Source of the DNA: Axinella damicornis
Taxonomy: Eukaryota; Porifera; Demospongiae; Axinellida; Axinellidae
Reading direction: 5' to 3'
Assembly (NCBI GenBank): GCA_963931865.1
Contig: OZ007510.1
Coordinates: forward strand, 9,086,993 to 9,150,992
Length of the DNA: 64,000 nt
The first letter of the stretch is position 1. Each line of letters starts with the position of its first letter. Below, in pieces: positions 1 through 13,896 of this stretch. Made by a program: the position numbers and the translations under genes. The notes under the pieces are model-generated. The model saw only the letters and a list, made by a program, of their open reading frames with translations. It did not search any database and was not told the DNA's origin.

Positions 1-144
1 TTCTTTACTGAACAATGACCTTTGATATTCTTTACTACATTGTTTAGTAAAGAATATTGTTTAGTAAAGAAGTTCCTTTTGCAGTAAAAGTAAAATTTAA
101 ACATAATTTGGATGAGCTAGTGATCGAGTGGTCAGCTGCCTCAC

Positions 145-616
145 CCTTCATGATGAGTGGTATGAAGGGGATGATGGGAGGAGCCAACTTGCTCTGGTAG
201 GCCCTCAGAACCTTGTGGTTACGAGAAGGATCCTTTTGTGTGGCAGTGTAGGTGTGTGAGGGGGTGGGCGTGAGGGGAGTGGGTGTGAAGGGTGTGGGTG
301 AGGGGGTGGGCGTGAGGGAGGGGATGTGTCGGTGGGAGGAAGAGTCCTGAGTGAGTAGCAGCTGCATTCAAGTACCGTATCACTCATTAATTCTGCAACT
401 CACGGTCAAAGCTTCAAACTGTTCAAATCTCCTCTTTAACCTCGGAGTGAGTTCCTGTAATGGAGAGAACGGATTGCTCACCCATTGCTTCACAGCACGA
501 CTACACTGGAGATGATGTACTGTACCTTCCATGTCAGATGTAGTCTGGAGACAGCTCCATTCATGAGACCGACAGTTATTGCAAAGAATGAGTTGAGGTT
601 ACAGAATTCCTTACAG

Positions 617-676
<60 letters not shown>

Positions 677-3600
677 GGGGAGGGTGGGGATGTTTGTGTA
701 GGCAACCTGCATATGTTCTGGTAAAATTTGGGGACGTACTGTCCTGCAATCTTGATGAACTTCTTCAGCAGCACTACTCTCTTGACTAAGTCTGGCTCAC
801 GGCACATCTCCGTCACCACCCAGTACTGCACCTAGAGATCACATGACATCACAAGCGAGGGTAAAATACACATAATCCAATCACATTTATATAGCCGAAT
901 CATTTCCATGGTTGCACAACCACTGTCATGTGATCTCTTTAGCCACATCATGTGACCTACCTCATTGAATCTCCTGATGAGGAGGTCGAGGTTGGTAGTG
1001 ATCTTGCCAAACTTGTGCCTGCCGAAGACCTGATGGATGAACTCCATCTGCTGGATATTAGAGAAGAGGTTCCAGTCGTACATTGTCAGGTGGGCAGCAA
1101 TCTCACGAGAGCCATCCCTCTCCGGAAAGAGGACCACGGGCTTCTGGTTCTGGTCAGGAAGTGAGGGCTGTGCAGGTGTGTCGTGTGTGATAGTGATACA
1201 AGTATATTGCGTGTGGATGTGTGTGGTGCTAACACATTTTGTATTGCCGATTAGTCCCCTTGTCCCCCCCCCCTCCTCCTCTCCCCTCCCCCTCCCCTTT
1301 CCCCCCTCCCCCCAACCACTTACCAGTGTCTTCTCACTGTGAGTCCGAGGTACGATATACAACCTGCCATTAACGCTCATTTCGCTGTGCACAGAGATGT
1401 CGTCTCCCCGCAACACGACTTTCTCACCCGAGGACTTTACTTCACAGAGATCGTACATGGCTGCATTCAGATGCAGCTTTGAGCATGCTTCTGCCACAAT
1501 GGATCTGGCTGTTGCATCAAGGCGAACCTGTAGAGGGTGAGGGGAAGGAAGGGGAGAAGGAGGGGGAGAGGGAGGGGGAGAGGGAGGGGGAGGGGGAGGG
1601 GGAGGGGGAGGGGGAGGGGGAGGGGGAGGGGGAGGGGGAGGGGGAGGGGGAGAGGGAGGGGGAGAGGATGCGAACGGAGGTGCACAATGGATTATATTGC
1701 TCATGTGTTAGTTAACAAACAGGCAAACAGACGGACAGCTGGATGGATGCACCCACTGCACGGACAGCTGGATGGATGCACCCACTGCACGGACAGCTGG
1801 ATGGATGCACCCACTGCACGGACAGCTGGATGGATGCACCCACTGCACGGACAGCTGGATGGATGCACCCACTGCACGGACAGCTGGATGGATGCACCCA
1901 CTGCACGGACAGCTGGATGGATGCACCCACTGCACGGACAGCTGGATGGATGCACCCACTGCACGGACAGCTGGATGGATGCACCCACTGCCACTCACTC
2001 ACCTGCAGTCTGCAACAGGTGAGGTCAATGGTGTGGACACGCAGGGGCACCTTGTCCTGCGGTTGGCAGGGTGGCAACGCACAGATCCCCATCTTGATCT
2101 CCGGATCCTGTGCGTGCGAGCCCTTGCGGGGCTGGGGGTGGGGATTACAAGGTCAGGGTCAGAGCTAGCCCGGTTGAGTTCAGGGTCAGAGTTAGGGCTA
2201 GGTTAAGGGTTTGTGGATCCTGCCAGATCCTACACATGGGACCCCTTTGTGGGAGAGGAGATAAGAGCCTCACTCTCAGGCTTTCACACCATCCAGGATT
2301 TGATCACTTGCAGTATATATGCAAACACAGTCTCAGAAGGCCTGGAATATTCTACTACATGAGCGATAGACATTGACATCACCAGCTCATGTGGTAAATG
2401 GGAAAGGCCTGCTACCACGGTGAAACTTGTAATCAAGAGAGGAAGAGAAAGACCGCTATTCATGCAGTTTACATCTCTGACCAGGGTGAGGGGTAAGACA
2501 ATGTTATCACAAACACGAGGTTTCTCTTACCCTGAGGTTGCCCATGTTACTGGTGGGGAGGAGGCTGCTGCCGAACCCCCCTGACCCACGGATGCTGTCT
2601 GATATTGATGTGTTGAGTAGCTTCATCTCCTCAGTGAGGCCGTCCTTTGCGAGACAATCCTGAAGCTCTCTCAGCAGCTTGAGGAAAGCTGCGTCCTTTA
2701 CCAGTTCTGCTTTTGCTGTCTTGATCCAGAGTCTGACAACTTCTGCTACCCTGGAGGGAGGTAGGGAGAGAGGGATTGGTTGGGAGGAGGGGAGGGATGG
2801 AAGCAGGGAGGGAGGAGGGACGGATGGAGGGATGGAAGGAGGGAGGGATGGAAGGAGGGAGGAAGGGGGAGGGGTGGAGGGAGGGAGTGGGGGAGGAGGG
2901 AACGAGGAATAACTTTACTAATGCCCATTTCCATACTCCATGTATATGTAAACACCCCAAGGGTCCTACACACCTCTTCTTCCTGATAATTTCCTCTTCG
3001 GGGCTTGAATTAGGGATCTCAGTAGTCCCGTTCTTGCTGGCCTGGCTGTGATAGCGCTTCATTAGCCCATCACACAGCTGCTGGATGCTCATGAAGGAGG
3101 GATAGGTGAGGAAGAAGTCAGCTGCAAATGTGTCTGGGGGGATGTTAGTGGGAGGGAAGAGAGGGGGGGAAGGGAGGGAGGGAGGGAGGGAGGGAGGGAG
3201 GGAGGGAGGGAGGGAGGGAGGGAGGGAGGGAGGGAGGGAGGGAGGGAGGGAGGGAGGGAGGGAGGGAGGGAGAAGGAAGGGAGGGGAGGGAGGGAGAAGG
3301 AAGAAAGAGAGAAGGATTGCTGCTGATTTTACACCACACTACACACAGCATATATCCACACAGTCACTTACCCTCCTCATCTGAATCCATTTCCAGCAGG
3401 TGACCCAGCATTTTGTCTGGTGTTCCCTTGACGACGAGGTACTTCCCCAGAGCAGATCGCTCCAGGACCATGACCTCACGTCCATGCTCCATCAACTTCA
3501 TGGTAGTGGACTCCACATTCAGAAGGATGCGCCGGAAGTCATCTCGCTCGATGCGCAGGAAGTAGCAGTTGGCCTCACGTGCCTGGATGGATGCACTCCT

Positions 3601-6600
3601 GGGTGGGAGACAGAGACGGAGGGAGGGAGAGAGGGATGGAAGCAGAGAGAGAGATGAGTAAAGAGGGAGGAAGGGAGGGACGGAGGTAGAGAGGGTGATG
3701 CTAGTATCATATGTGGATTACACTCTTAGAAAGGGAAGTATTATTCAACGATATCATTGAGATGTCATACCTCACTCCCTCGTTCACCAGAGCCAGCTTT
3801 CCAAACTCGTCTCCTTCGTGAAGAGTGCACACAACTCCCTGTGTGTGTGTGATGGATGGTTGTGTGTGTGTGATGGATGGTAGTGTGTGTGTGATGGTGG
3901 TATGTTATGGTAGTGTGTGTGTGATGGTGGTGTGTGATGGTAGTGTGTGTGTGATATGGTAGTGTGTGTGATGGTGGTGTATGGAGGGAGTACAGTTGTT
4001 TTTTGTGTATGGTGTGTGTGGTTTTGAGAGCATGACATACATTCACAAACGCACACACACCACACACACAATAGCTTACCTTGCCTCGAATGATGACATT
4101 GATGGAACCTTTCAAGATGATATACCAGCTGTCACCCTTGTCCCCCTGGTGGAACACTACAGCAAGAGAGGGAGGGTGACGAGGAGCACGAGTAGATACA
4201 ACAAGCTACTAGTGTGTGTACAGTACCAGCGGTGCTACACACCGCAGGTGTCCAATTGACTTACAAAACTTTCCCGCCTTCTGGAAATGTTCCAGTCGCA
4301 CACAAGCAGCAATCTGTCTCTTGACCTGAGATACAGGGGCATGCAAGACTCCATTAGCTTTATCACATTGGAAATGTATGAGAGATTTCACATGTGTGTG
4401 TGTGTGTGTGTGTGTGTGGGGGGAGGGGGGGGGGGGGGGGGGTTTCAACTCACAGCATTTGAAAGATGTCTGAATGCTCGAACGTGTAACAGCTCTTCAA
4501 ATATCAGTTCAATCTCATCTTCTGTTCGTTCTGCGGGCCTGTGTGTGCATGTGCGTGTACAGCGGCATGTGTAACAGACCAGGTATGACCAAGTGATCAA
4601 TTAGTCAACAGCTTAAGGAGTTACCATAATCATTTGGAAGTGGGATAAGTCCATATAAGGAAATCACATCTTAAAGTTGGTAAACAGGTATTACCATATT
4701 TGGAAGTGGGATAATATAAGGAAATCACATCTTAAAGTTGGTAAACAGGTAATACCATATTTGGGCTGCATACAAAACCTGTTGGATGTAGGACTGCCAC
4801 GGCTAATGTAAGGAGACACTACCACCTTATCTAAACACACGCGTGTCAATTAGTCAACTGTAACATAAGGAGACACTAGCACATCCAAACACACTGGAAG
4901 TAGGATCACTCAGGCAACGGTAACTAAGAAAGATCTAGCCTCGTTACCAGGCGCTCAGTGATTGGACCAAGCACCTGGGAATGAGAAGGATCATATATGT
5001 GTCATTACATCCACGTACTCCTTCATGAGAATGGCATAGATGAGAGCCTCTGGTCCTAGCTGGGTGATGGTGTCAAAGCACTCTTCGAGGAGGGAAGTGA
5101 GAGAGCTACGCGAGCTACGGGGACTGGAGGTCACTGAGGAGGCCGACCTGGAGGGGGAGGCAGAGGGAGAGGAAGGGTAAAGGAAGGGCAGAGGGAAGAG
5201 CAGAGGGGATGATATTCTGATTCTAGTTGTCCTCATATGGCCTGAGAATGATTCACCTGGGTCTCCCATTGGGTATCTTCCCTCCATCCTCCTCTCCATG
5301 GGAGCGGGAGGAGACGGCAGACCAGCGACGTGGGGAGCCAATCTTGCCACGAGGTTTCCGGTCCACAAACTGGTAGTAGAGCTGAGGGTCATCCCGAAAT
5401 GGGTGCTCCTTGTGAACTAGGGAAGGGGAGGGGGGGGGGGGAGGAGAAAAGGAGGAGGGGGGGGGGGAAGGGGGAAAGGGGAGGGGGGAGGCGAGGGGGA
5501 AGGGGTGGAAGTTGTGAATATGTGCACGGAGAGTGAATGAGCCCCGGGACAGAGATGTAAAAATGTCCCTCATCATGACCAAGCCCTCACACTGTGACAC
5601 ATACCATGTTGAACAATCCCCTCAGTAAGGAGGGCCTGCCATATTTGCACCACCTGCACCCTGGTCCGTGAGACACTGGACTGAGCCACCACCCAGTCCA
5701 CTAGCTTACGCCCGCTGCAGCACCGGCGGTAGGTGAAGAGATTCACCCGATGGTCACTGGGAGAGGAGGGAGATTATCAGGTCCAGGTCCTCACTGAAAA
5801 CATTTTAAGGGTTTGAGGATTCCTAGGTTCTCTGAGACGGGTAGCTATGTGCCACACAAAAAAGGCAGCTGGAAATCACCTACTGCACAGACACATATAT
5901 AGAAGACACACCTAAACAGCTCAATGAAGTGGTCTTGTATCAACTGCTGGAGGGCCACCCCAGCCATGGCAAGCTCTGAGTCTGGTGGAAAGGAGTCCCT
6001 CTCTTCCCCGTCCTCCATGTCCAGCCCACTGATCTCCACTGCAGCATTAGGTTCTGCATGGGGTGAGAGGAGGAGGGGAGAGGAGGGGTGAGAGGAGGAG
6101 GGAAGAGGAGGAGGGGAGAGAGGAGGAGGGAAGAGGAAGAGGGGAGAGAGGAGGAGGGGAGAGAGGAGGAGGGGAGAGAGGAGGATGGGGAAAGGAGGAT
6201 GGGGGTGAGGAGGAGGGGAGAGGGGGAGGGGAGAGGAAGAAGGAGAGGGCAAGAGGAGGGAAGAGAGGAGGATAGGAAGGGGAAAGCAGGAGAGGGAAGA
6301 AAGAGAAGAGAGGACTCGGGAGGGTGAATGGCATGATATGAATGCTACTAATGAAAGTTCTGAAGTGCAATCGCGGGACAGCAGGATGCTGGTTGGTGCT
6401 GTCCTCCATGCGGGGCATTGCCGTGCCAAGTTTGGTCTGGGGCTGTTGGTGGGTTGCCAACCATTTTTGACGAGCAAGCACAACTTGCAACATGATATGA
6501 TTTGATCAATTAAGTGGTTTCAGTTCTCCCTGACTGTAAGGTGGCTGGCTGGTGCTGCATCGTACCTTGGTGTGGCTCCTGCTCGTAGCTGCCCAGATGA

Positions 6601-9600
6601 AGCAATCTTTCCATGACCCCTTTGTGCGCCTACAGTGGTCATGGTAACACACTTGGTGATACACACAGCATTATAAGATGACCCTTTTGTTTGCACCTGA
6701 GCTACGTAAACAATTAGTGACATGAAAACCTGTACAACAATACAGTATTAAGTGATAGCACTGACTGTGTTGACACATACTACTCAGTGTATTGCACAGT
6801 GTATTACACAGCATTACCTCATAGATTCTTCTCATATGCTCCGCCTCCACATAGAGCAGCTCACAGTACTCTGTGGTCACAATCATTGTCTGCCTAAACA
6901 GCAAAGAAAACACAATATGACTACATGTATACGTCCCCAGCTAGTATTCCTCCCCCCCCCCCCCCCCCCAACCACCACCTGCACGGCTCAGTGGTGCTGA
7001 CACAAGTGGGTAAATATTAATCTGTTGAGCATAGCCAAGCGACATCACACACGTGTTTACGCACTATACTGACTGTATGTAAGAGAGGGAGTAGGCATGG
7101 GGGGAGATGAGGGGGAGAGACCTGGGACTGCCTCATCTAAGGTATGCTGCGTCCCACGTACTTACGATATGGATGGAGGGTGCGAGCGTAACATCGCATG
7201 TATTTCTCAGCGATGACCTCAGCAGTCTAACCACTGATGGCTCCTACTGGCAGAGTTGAGCCAATCAAGTTAGATCAGCTGCACCCAGCTGAAACATAAC
7301 ACACCTCACCCTAGCTGTGACATCATAATTATGATCTCACACTACATACTCTCTGTAACTGCATGCACTACCTCACACAGGTATGACCGGAATGAAGACC
7401 TTTGCTGGGAGCTATGCTGCCTGAGGCATTCTTCACATTGACAGATAAGTATGGAAGTTTGGGCTATTTATGGAAGTGCTATTTCAATCAATTAAATTAA
7501 TCCCCTGGCTGTAACTGGCCTAGTTTGGAAATAAAACCTTTTGTAGAATCCATAAATTATATTGAAGCTGAAAAACTACATTCCATTGTTACGGTAGTCA
7601 TAACTGATGGCATATTCATGCAGGAGGTCTTAAACTACAACTAGCTAAAATGAGGTTGGTGGAGTCAATAACTAGCAACTGAGGGCATTTACTTTCTGTT
7701 TGGTCCACTTTCTTTGGAGCATAGCTGGGTTCTAAAGGTGAGCCTCACAGTAAAAGACATTTACCTGTTCTTGCCAAAGATGATGTTCTCTCCAAAGGAA
7801 TCTCCGTACCGCAGTTGGCAGATGCTTGTTGTCTGTGAGCGGGAGAGAGCCAACGTCACATTCAAATATATATTCATACCTCTTGGCGGACATGAAAAGG
7901 CCCAGAAGCTCCTCACAGAACATACAGTTATGGCTGACAAAGTCTGACATGGGTTTACACTACGGGTCGCCATCTTGTCTGCTGCCTTTTGGTGCATTTT
8001 TTGGTGCTGGCGGGTATTGCCATAGTAACAGCTTTGTCTTCTATCATTACTGAGGCATGCGGGGTCACTAGGAGCACATTAGCCAGTCAGTGGGGACAAG
8101 AATGACCGCTGAAAGCATGTCCGATCTTCAGCATGCTGCCACAGGTCATAATACTGGCCATGTCATCAAGCTGTGTCATTGATACTTCGCACCAGTTTTG
8201 GTTTTCACTAAAAAAATCTTTGTGTGTCTTCTTTAGCCAAAAGTCACAAGTTGTTGAAGACAAACACAAGAAGTGCTGCGACACATTGCCCAAACCTGAC
8301 TCAACATAGACGGTCAAAACGCTGCAACTTCTTAACGAAAGGTCTAAGTATCGATGACAACACAATTTTGTTTATATACCAGGTATTACATGCAAATCAC
8401 TTTGCTTTGATTGAAGGTGTGGATCTTAGCTGACCTTAGAGCTATCAGATGGATCAACATCCAGCATTTCAAGGGTGCCAGAAATGACAGCATACCAGTA
8501 TAGCCCACTGTCTCCCGGTCGGAACACTGGAGGAAGGAAGACAGGGAGAAAGGGAAGGAGGGAGGAAGAGAGGGAGGGATGGATGTAGAGGGGGAGGGAG
8601 GAGACAGGGAGAAAGGGAGGGAGGGAAGGAGGGAGGGAGGGAGGGAGGGAGGGAGGGAGGGAGGGAGGGAGGGAGGGAGGGAGGGAGGGAGGGAGGGAGG
8701 GAGGGAGGGAGGGAGGGAGGGAGGTTGGCAACAATGGTATACCACACAAAGACTTCAAAGGACCTTCATTCCTGTGTATTATAAAGTGCAACATAGTAGG
8801 CGATACAGCCCATAGCTTCATTGAGACATACTTTGGCAGCATGTTTTCTAACATTGAGTGAGAGAGAGCACTGTTGGGGACAAATAGCCCTCATGCATTA
8901 TACACCTCAGCAGTGCCTACCATATAAGGAGTGACACCAAGGACTAACCACAGCTTATTACTTGGGAGCATATTGCAATCAATGACACACTTCCTTCAGT
9001 CATTTTTTTGAAATCAGGCAAACTGACCATATAGGGTACAAGGCACCACACCATGAATGGAAGGAAGAAGGAAGTGCTTCACTGAAAGGAACTTCCTATT
9101 TACACACCAGCCGTCAAAGACTTCTGAGAGCCCAGCTACAGTCAGGACAGCTGGGTGCCAGTGGGTGGACGAAGACTTACGTGTAATGTTTGCCAGGAAA
9201 GAATCGTACAGAGCATATCTGTTGAGCTCCTGCAGCACCTTGTCTGGGTAGTTTTCGAACACCGGCATCGACTGTGGGCAGGAAACACAGGTTGTTATGA
9301 GATGTGACCACCTTGTTCAAAAGCAATTGTTGGTTATTAGCACACAGAGTGTGGAAGTTCGTGATAAGGTTCATGCCAGCATGTGTGTGTGGGAAGGTTC
9401 ACGCCACATTATAATGTAGGGAGAGGAAGTGCTGAGTGGAGTGAGATGCGGAGGCAGGGGCAAGAGATTGGAGACTGGGAGAGTAGGAGGAGGAGAGATA
9501 TGAAGGATGGGGGGAGAGTAGGAGGGGAAGAGGGATGAGGGGAGAGTAGGAGGGGGGGGGGGGGGGGGGGGGGGAGGAGGATGAGGGGAGAGTAGGAGGG

Positions 9601-11339
9601 GGAGAGAGATGAGGGGAGAATAAGAGGGGGGGAGGGATGAGGGGAGAGTAGGAGGGGAAGAGGGATGAGGGGAGAGTAGAAGGGATGAGGGGAAGAGATG
9701 AGGGGAGAGTAGGATGGGAGAGGGATGAGGGGAGAGGTGGAGGGGGAGAGAGATGAGGGGGGAGCAGGAGGGGATGAGGGATGAGGGGAGAGGTGGAGGG
9801 GAAGAGGGATGAGGGGCGAGGTGGAGGGGGAGAGAGATGAGGGGGGAGCAGGAGGGGGAGAGGGATGGGGACAGGAGTAAAATAGAAATAGGAGGGAGAG
9901 AGGTGAGACAGGAAGCACTAAGCAAACGTAGAGGGGAAGGAGATGGAGGAAGATAGTGTACCTTCAGTTTGCAGTAGATGATGTCCAAGTCTTCTTCCCT
10001 ACGTTTCTCCGGCCTGCAAATACCAACACACAGAACAGAGTGTTATTGTATGCCAATGCATACTGTAGACCTAAAATGTAGTGCAGAGGGCTAGATCATC
10101 GAATCTTCTCCAGATGTGCGTGACCGCACAGGAAAAGGAGGGTCTACAAGCTTAACTTGAACTTTACGTGTAATCCCGCAGATCCAATCAGACCATTGCC
10201 TAGACCATCGAATCTTCTCCAGACGTGCGTGACCGCAGGGTCTACAAGCTTTGGACCACTTACTTGAACTTTACGTGAAATCTGTCAGATCCAATCAGAT
10301 TGCAGCTGCCACACATCATACTTAAACTTCAAATAGTCAGTGCATTGAGTGCAATCTCTGAGGTCGAGGACAGACTAAAAAGTCGCTTGTATTTGCTGTT
10401 CTCTGGCAGAGCAACCAAACAGACAGATCTACAAGCAGCCATCAAGTTGGACTCGACTTACCTGCAGTTGTACTATTCAGACATACAAACACTTGACTTC
10501 AGCAATAAATCCAATGCTTTTTCATGCCAAGCAAAGTGATCCAAAGATTCTAGACCTTCCTTCTCCACGCACACGCATACTGTGATAGAAACAATGACTC
10601 TCACATTTCAGCAATTAGACACTGTGTTGCTTCTTTTATTTTATTAACACCATTTTGGGATTAGACATTTTGACTATTACACGTTATGGTATTAGCAAGT
10701 CTGGCAATCAAGTGCTGGAGAAAGCGAAGGTCTAGCTTGTTACACTAGAGCCACAGGCGCTGCATGCACTAAGACTGGTTCAGGCCTTAAATTTTGCTGC
10801 TTGATTGTGAATGTTGAATATACACACATTTAGCACTTTGAGCCGATAATATACGGAAGAATGCGTAGCGGCTCCACCCCTTCCTTAGTATACAGTATAT
10901 GTCAAGATTATAGCGGTCGCAGCTAGCTGTGTGACTGGTGTCTATGGGAGTGACACCCCATTCCCTTATAATTAGTAGAATGTATTCTACTTGTCTTGAC
11001 AAATGAACAGATCAACTGAAGATCATGATCGCTCATCCGTAGCCTGATCTGACCCCAACATGCCGGCCCTAAACCTAGGCTGATCGTGTTCTTTAGCTGA
11101 CCCAAATGAACCATGCAGTACTGGTGCCAATATCTACCCATATGACCCTAACATCATTCATGGCGTTGGCACATGTTGGGCCTTGCTCTGCGGCTACAAG
11201 AGACCACTATACTTGATTCAATAATCGTCATAACACATAGACGACTTATCACGGGCTTCATGGTTTACTAGCTCAACCATCCAAACTTCTACACTTACTT
11301 CTTCTCCAGGCAGGAGACCCAGTGCCATGCGCCGTCCAT
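145..11339 (-). CDS. RAPGEF4-like: EPAC-type cAMP-regulated Rap guanine nucleotide exchange factor (RAPGEF3/4-like), 3' end incomplete
   Basis: Cytosolic, membrane-recruited exchange factor that loads GTP on Rap1/2 when cAMP is bound. About 940 residues can be read from 26 exons: 11339-11299, 10013-9962, 9271-9181, 8526-8435, 7832-7765, 6893-6818, 6629-6566, 6053-5912, 5756-5605, 5416-5257, 5147-5019, 4530-4454, 4325-4265, 4156-4080, 3838-3771, 3598-3372, 3133-2974, 2750-2531, 2131-2003, 1527-1324, 1167-961, 831-740, 616-526, 454-404, 232-145. Order: first cNMP domain (residues about 30-140, [14 protein letters not shown]), DEP (about 200-290, [12 protein letters not shown]), second cNMP domain (about 370-500, [20 protein letters not shown]), REM (about 525-650), RA-like (about 655-760), CDC25 catalytic domain (from about 765: [30 protein letters not shown]). 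Phases join between the exons where I checked them. The last exon must lie below position 130, where a partial match is followed by an early stop, so the C-terminus is unresolved. Starts 342 bp after the SNX14 stop. Confidence 0.93.
617..672. repeat. (GT)n microsatellite abutting an EPAC acceptor
   Basis: On the sense (minus) strand this is (CA)n ending in the CAG acceptor of the exon starting at 616. Confidence 0.93.
1545..1670. repeat. (GAGGGG)n purine array
   Basis: Hexanucleotide array directly upstream (in the gene's sense) of the EPAC exon ending at 1527; a polypyrimidine run in the transcript. Confidence 0.85.
1735..1990. repeat. 29-bp minisatellite, EPAC intron
   Basis: About nine near-perfect copies of ACGGACAGCTGGATGGATGC plus ACCCACTGC. 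The frames open across it are by-products of a stop-free unit. Confidence 0.93.
3166..3300. repeat. (GGGA)n array
   Basis: About 100 bp of pure tetranucleotide plus degenerate edges in an EPAC intron just upstream, in the gene's sense, of the exon at 3133. Confidence 0.9.
4630..4765. repeat. About 65-bp direct repeat, EPAC intron
   Basis: Two copies of ATTTGGAAGTGGGATAA ... AAGGAAATCACATCTTAAAG through GTAAACAGGTA. Confidence 0.8.
8610..8723. repeat. (GGGA)n array
   Basis: Over 25 units in the EPAC intron before the exon at 8526, continued by degenerate purines to the acceptor. Confidence 0.9.
9420..9960. repeat. Degenerate GGGGAGAG(TA/GT)GGAGG purine tract
   Basis: About 500 bp of G/A-only sequence with a loose 30-40 bp period (GATGAGGGGAGAGTAGGAGG) and a poly-G run at about 9552-9574, in the EPAC intron starting directly after the exon 10013-9962. 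Confidence 0.85.
10089..10752. mobile_element. Dispersed DNA element, copy 1 (EPAC intron 1)
   Basis: Begins GCTAGATCATCGAATCTTCT, with an internal direct duplication of about 105 bp (10092-10195 and 10202-10300). The right end GGAGAAAGCGAAGGTCTAGC is roughly the inverse of the left end. The same sequence recurs at about 49398-49730 (CTTCAAATGGTCAGTGCA, GTGGTCCAAAGCCTCT, GCTGGAGAAAGCGAAGG). Confidence 0.65.
10847..10965. mobile_element. Half copy of the GGGGGTGACACTCCC MITE, EPAC intron 1
   Basis: ATACGGAAGAATGCGTAGCG ... CTATGGGAGTGACACCCCAT corresponds, in inverse orientation, to about 34020-34140. The other arm is not obvious. Confidence 0.55.
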
Positions 11340-11681
11340 GATCGATCGCTCACACGTGCACTCGTCACTTGCTGATACGCGATCTCCGCCGACTTGTCAC
11401 ACGTTCACCAACCTGTCAAACACACGTACAGTCCTTTTCACAGACGCACACTATACAACGGCAAGCCCCAAGGACCCTTCTTTGCTGGCTCAAGAGATCT
11501 CATAGTACAATCTACTATGATTACGCATCAATAATATCCTGTATACATAAACACTGATTTGTAGTGGGCGTGGTCGCAGGAAGCGCACACATGCTTGCAG
11601 GAAATAATTAATGTTCAGCTTCACGGTTCTACCAAAGTATATATCGTGCAGACAAATCCGCAAATCCTGTGTGTCTAAGGT
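11340..11681. other. SNX14-EPAC intergenic gap
   Basis: 342 bp between the SNX14 stop and the EPAC start, both on the minus strand. It must hold the SNX14 3' UTR and the EPAC promoter/5' UTR. I see no canonical AATAAA on the minus strand and no other gene. Confidence 0.6.
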
Positions 11682-11787
11682 CTACATATGTGCCCCACCA
11701 CTGGGACTGGTTTGTTCAGGGTCCAGTTCCCGATCTAATTCGGGGAATAGTTCCAACACTATGATATCCAGCAATGTGAAGAACAAC

Positions 11788-11824
<37 letters not shown>

Positions 11825-13862
11825 TTATGCGTGTGTGTGTATGCATTTGTGTGTGCATGTAAAGAGGGGGAGAGGGTATAAACGAACGGTGTCAAACAGA
11901 CCAATCAGAAGGCTGAGTTAGGTATCTATAAACACATGTAAACAGGAAGTGATAGTATTATATCGGTATATGCCTTGGTTAAGATGCTCTGGGCTGACCT
12001 GTTTGTTGAGCAGGTGGCACTGGAGGCCCTCAAATATCAGCATGGTCCCGTCTCGGAACGTCTCCTCTCCCATTCCCCTCACCAGCAGGCCAGGTGGGTA
12101 GCAGAGTAGCCGACCCAGGGCAGCCTGCCGCCTTGCATATACCTCGTCCTGTGTTCTGAGCAAATAAAATTACAGTTACTAGATTTTAACCCTCTACGAC
12201 TGAGTGCAACAACATGTTTAGTGTGGACCAGTAAGGCTCAGCGCTAGCCTCGTTCACAGGCTCCCCCTGCCCAGCCTGGGAACAATACTAGCTCAGTACA
12301 TACATGTGGTTTGCACTCCCATTCCCTATTAGCAGATGTGTAACCAGGTACAAACCCAATTAGAGCTAACGGTTGCTACAACGCCTTTCTGCAGGTGTGC
12401 TATAGGATAGTAGAGTAAATCCTGGCGGTGGGAATGGCCTGGGAAAGAAGCTAGGGCAATTGCACAGCACAGTCTTGATCGTTCTGCACACACAGAGTTT
12501 ACATGAAGATCTTGCTTGCACTGAAATGGAATAGCGGATGGCCATGTATACGCATTTTTGTCATCAGGGATGAAAATAGTCGAGACGGCATATGGAATAT
12601 ACTCATACCTAGCCTCATGTCATGTTATAAAAAATGTAGGTATATACATATGCTATATATGTTATTGTTGTGTGCATATGGTTTTGCTGTTGTGTATTGG
12701 GGAGTACTTACATAGGCTAGTCCTTTTGTACAACCCATTCTCCTTGAGATAAAATTATTTCAATTCAATTCACTGCATAGCTAGTTGCAGTCACTGCCTC
12801 CTGAGAAACACTGTTATTCTACAGAAGGACATACCTTGGTGGGTCTTTGTTGAAGAACAAATTATCTGCAAGAGAATAGCATAACAAATGCTATAAGCTA
12901 GTGCAACACAGCATCAGTGATCCAGGAAACCTCTAATTTCAGTGATTTACACTCCACCAGCTTGTAGCCTCAGCTTGTATAGGCTTGTAGCCTCAGCTTG
13001 TAGCCAGTGTGCCAGAACATATCCACTCACCTCTTAGCAAATGAATGAGCTCCACCGCATTTGTCTCGTCCTCCATCAGAGACACCTTGTGGGCAATGAA
13101 GCTGCCAATCAGAAGGAAGATAACATTAATTCACAGCTCCTCCAGGTGTTGAGGTCACATGATAGTCATAGGAAATATTTTGGAAGTCACAAGATATCCC
13201 CGAGGAGTCACATGATATAGCTGACTCCATTCAGAAGAGGCCTAGCTTGCTGTCATGTGTACAAAGATACGAAGCAACACTCACTTGTAGAGGAAGGTCT
13301 CAAGTGTGCTCTTGCCAAGCAGCTTTGCAACCAGCAACACGGTCAGCTGCCACTGGGATACGTGATAGACGTTCAGAGCTGCAGAGGACAGGGAGAGAGG
13401 AGGTGGAAGCGAGATCATCAGACAATACCTTCCACCCACTCACCCATGTACACAAGGAGGTCCATGACTCCGTTCAGCTCGAGGGGCTCTAAAAACACAA
13501 GCACACACACCAGTAGACACAGCTAGGACTAAACATTACGCACTATGCACATCTTGCCTTCTTACCTCCCAGAGAAACTTGCTTCAGCCAAGGCTTTGCT
13601 CTGTACAGAGGATAGTTGTGTATGTGTAATTGTGTATGAGTGTGCCACTGCAGGTGTGTAGCGGTATCACAAAGGAGGCATGTCTCCATTCCATACCTAT
13701 TGGTCTCGGACTCAGAGTGGTCCTCCTCCACGTCCTGCAACAAAATTCAATACTCAGCTGTATGCACTTTAGTTATTGTGAGGGTTGAGTGATTGAGAGA
13801 GAGAAAGGAGGAAGGGGGATGGGGGGGAGGGAGGGAGGGAATAGACAGGGGTGGAGGGAGAA

Positions 13863-13896
<34 letters not shown>

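Noticed and set aside
1537..2022. RGRGRG-rich ORF and its [11 protein letters not shown] extension
   Set aside because: Product of (GAGGGG)n plus the 29-bp minisatellite in an EPAC intron.
9371..9988. Long Pro/Ser/Leu ORFs on the minus strand in purine-rich tracts (also at 3145-3351, 6047-6493, 8386-8854, 17906-18238)
   Set aside because: Translations of (CCCT)n-type intronic DNA read through from EPAC or SNX14 exons; only the ends outside the array are coding.
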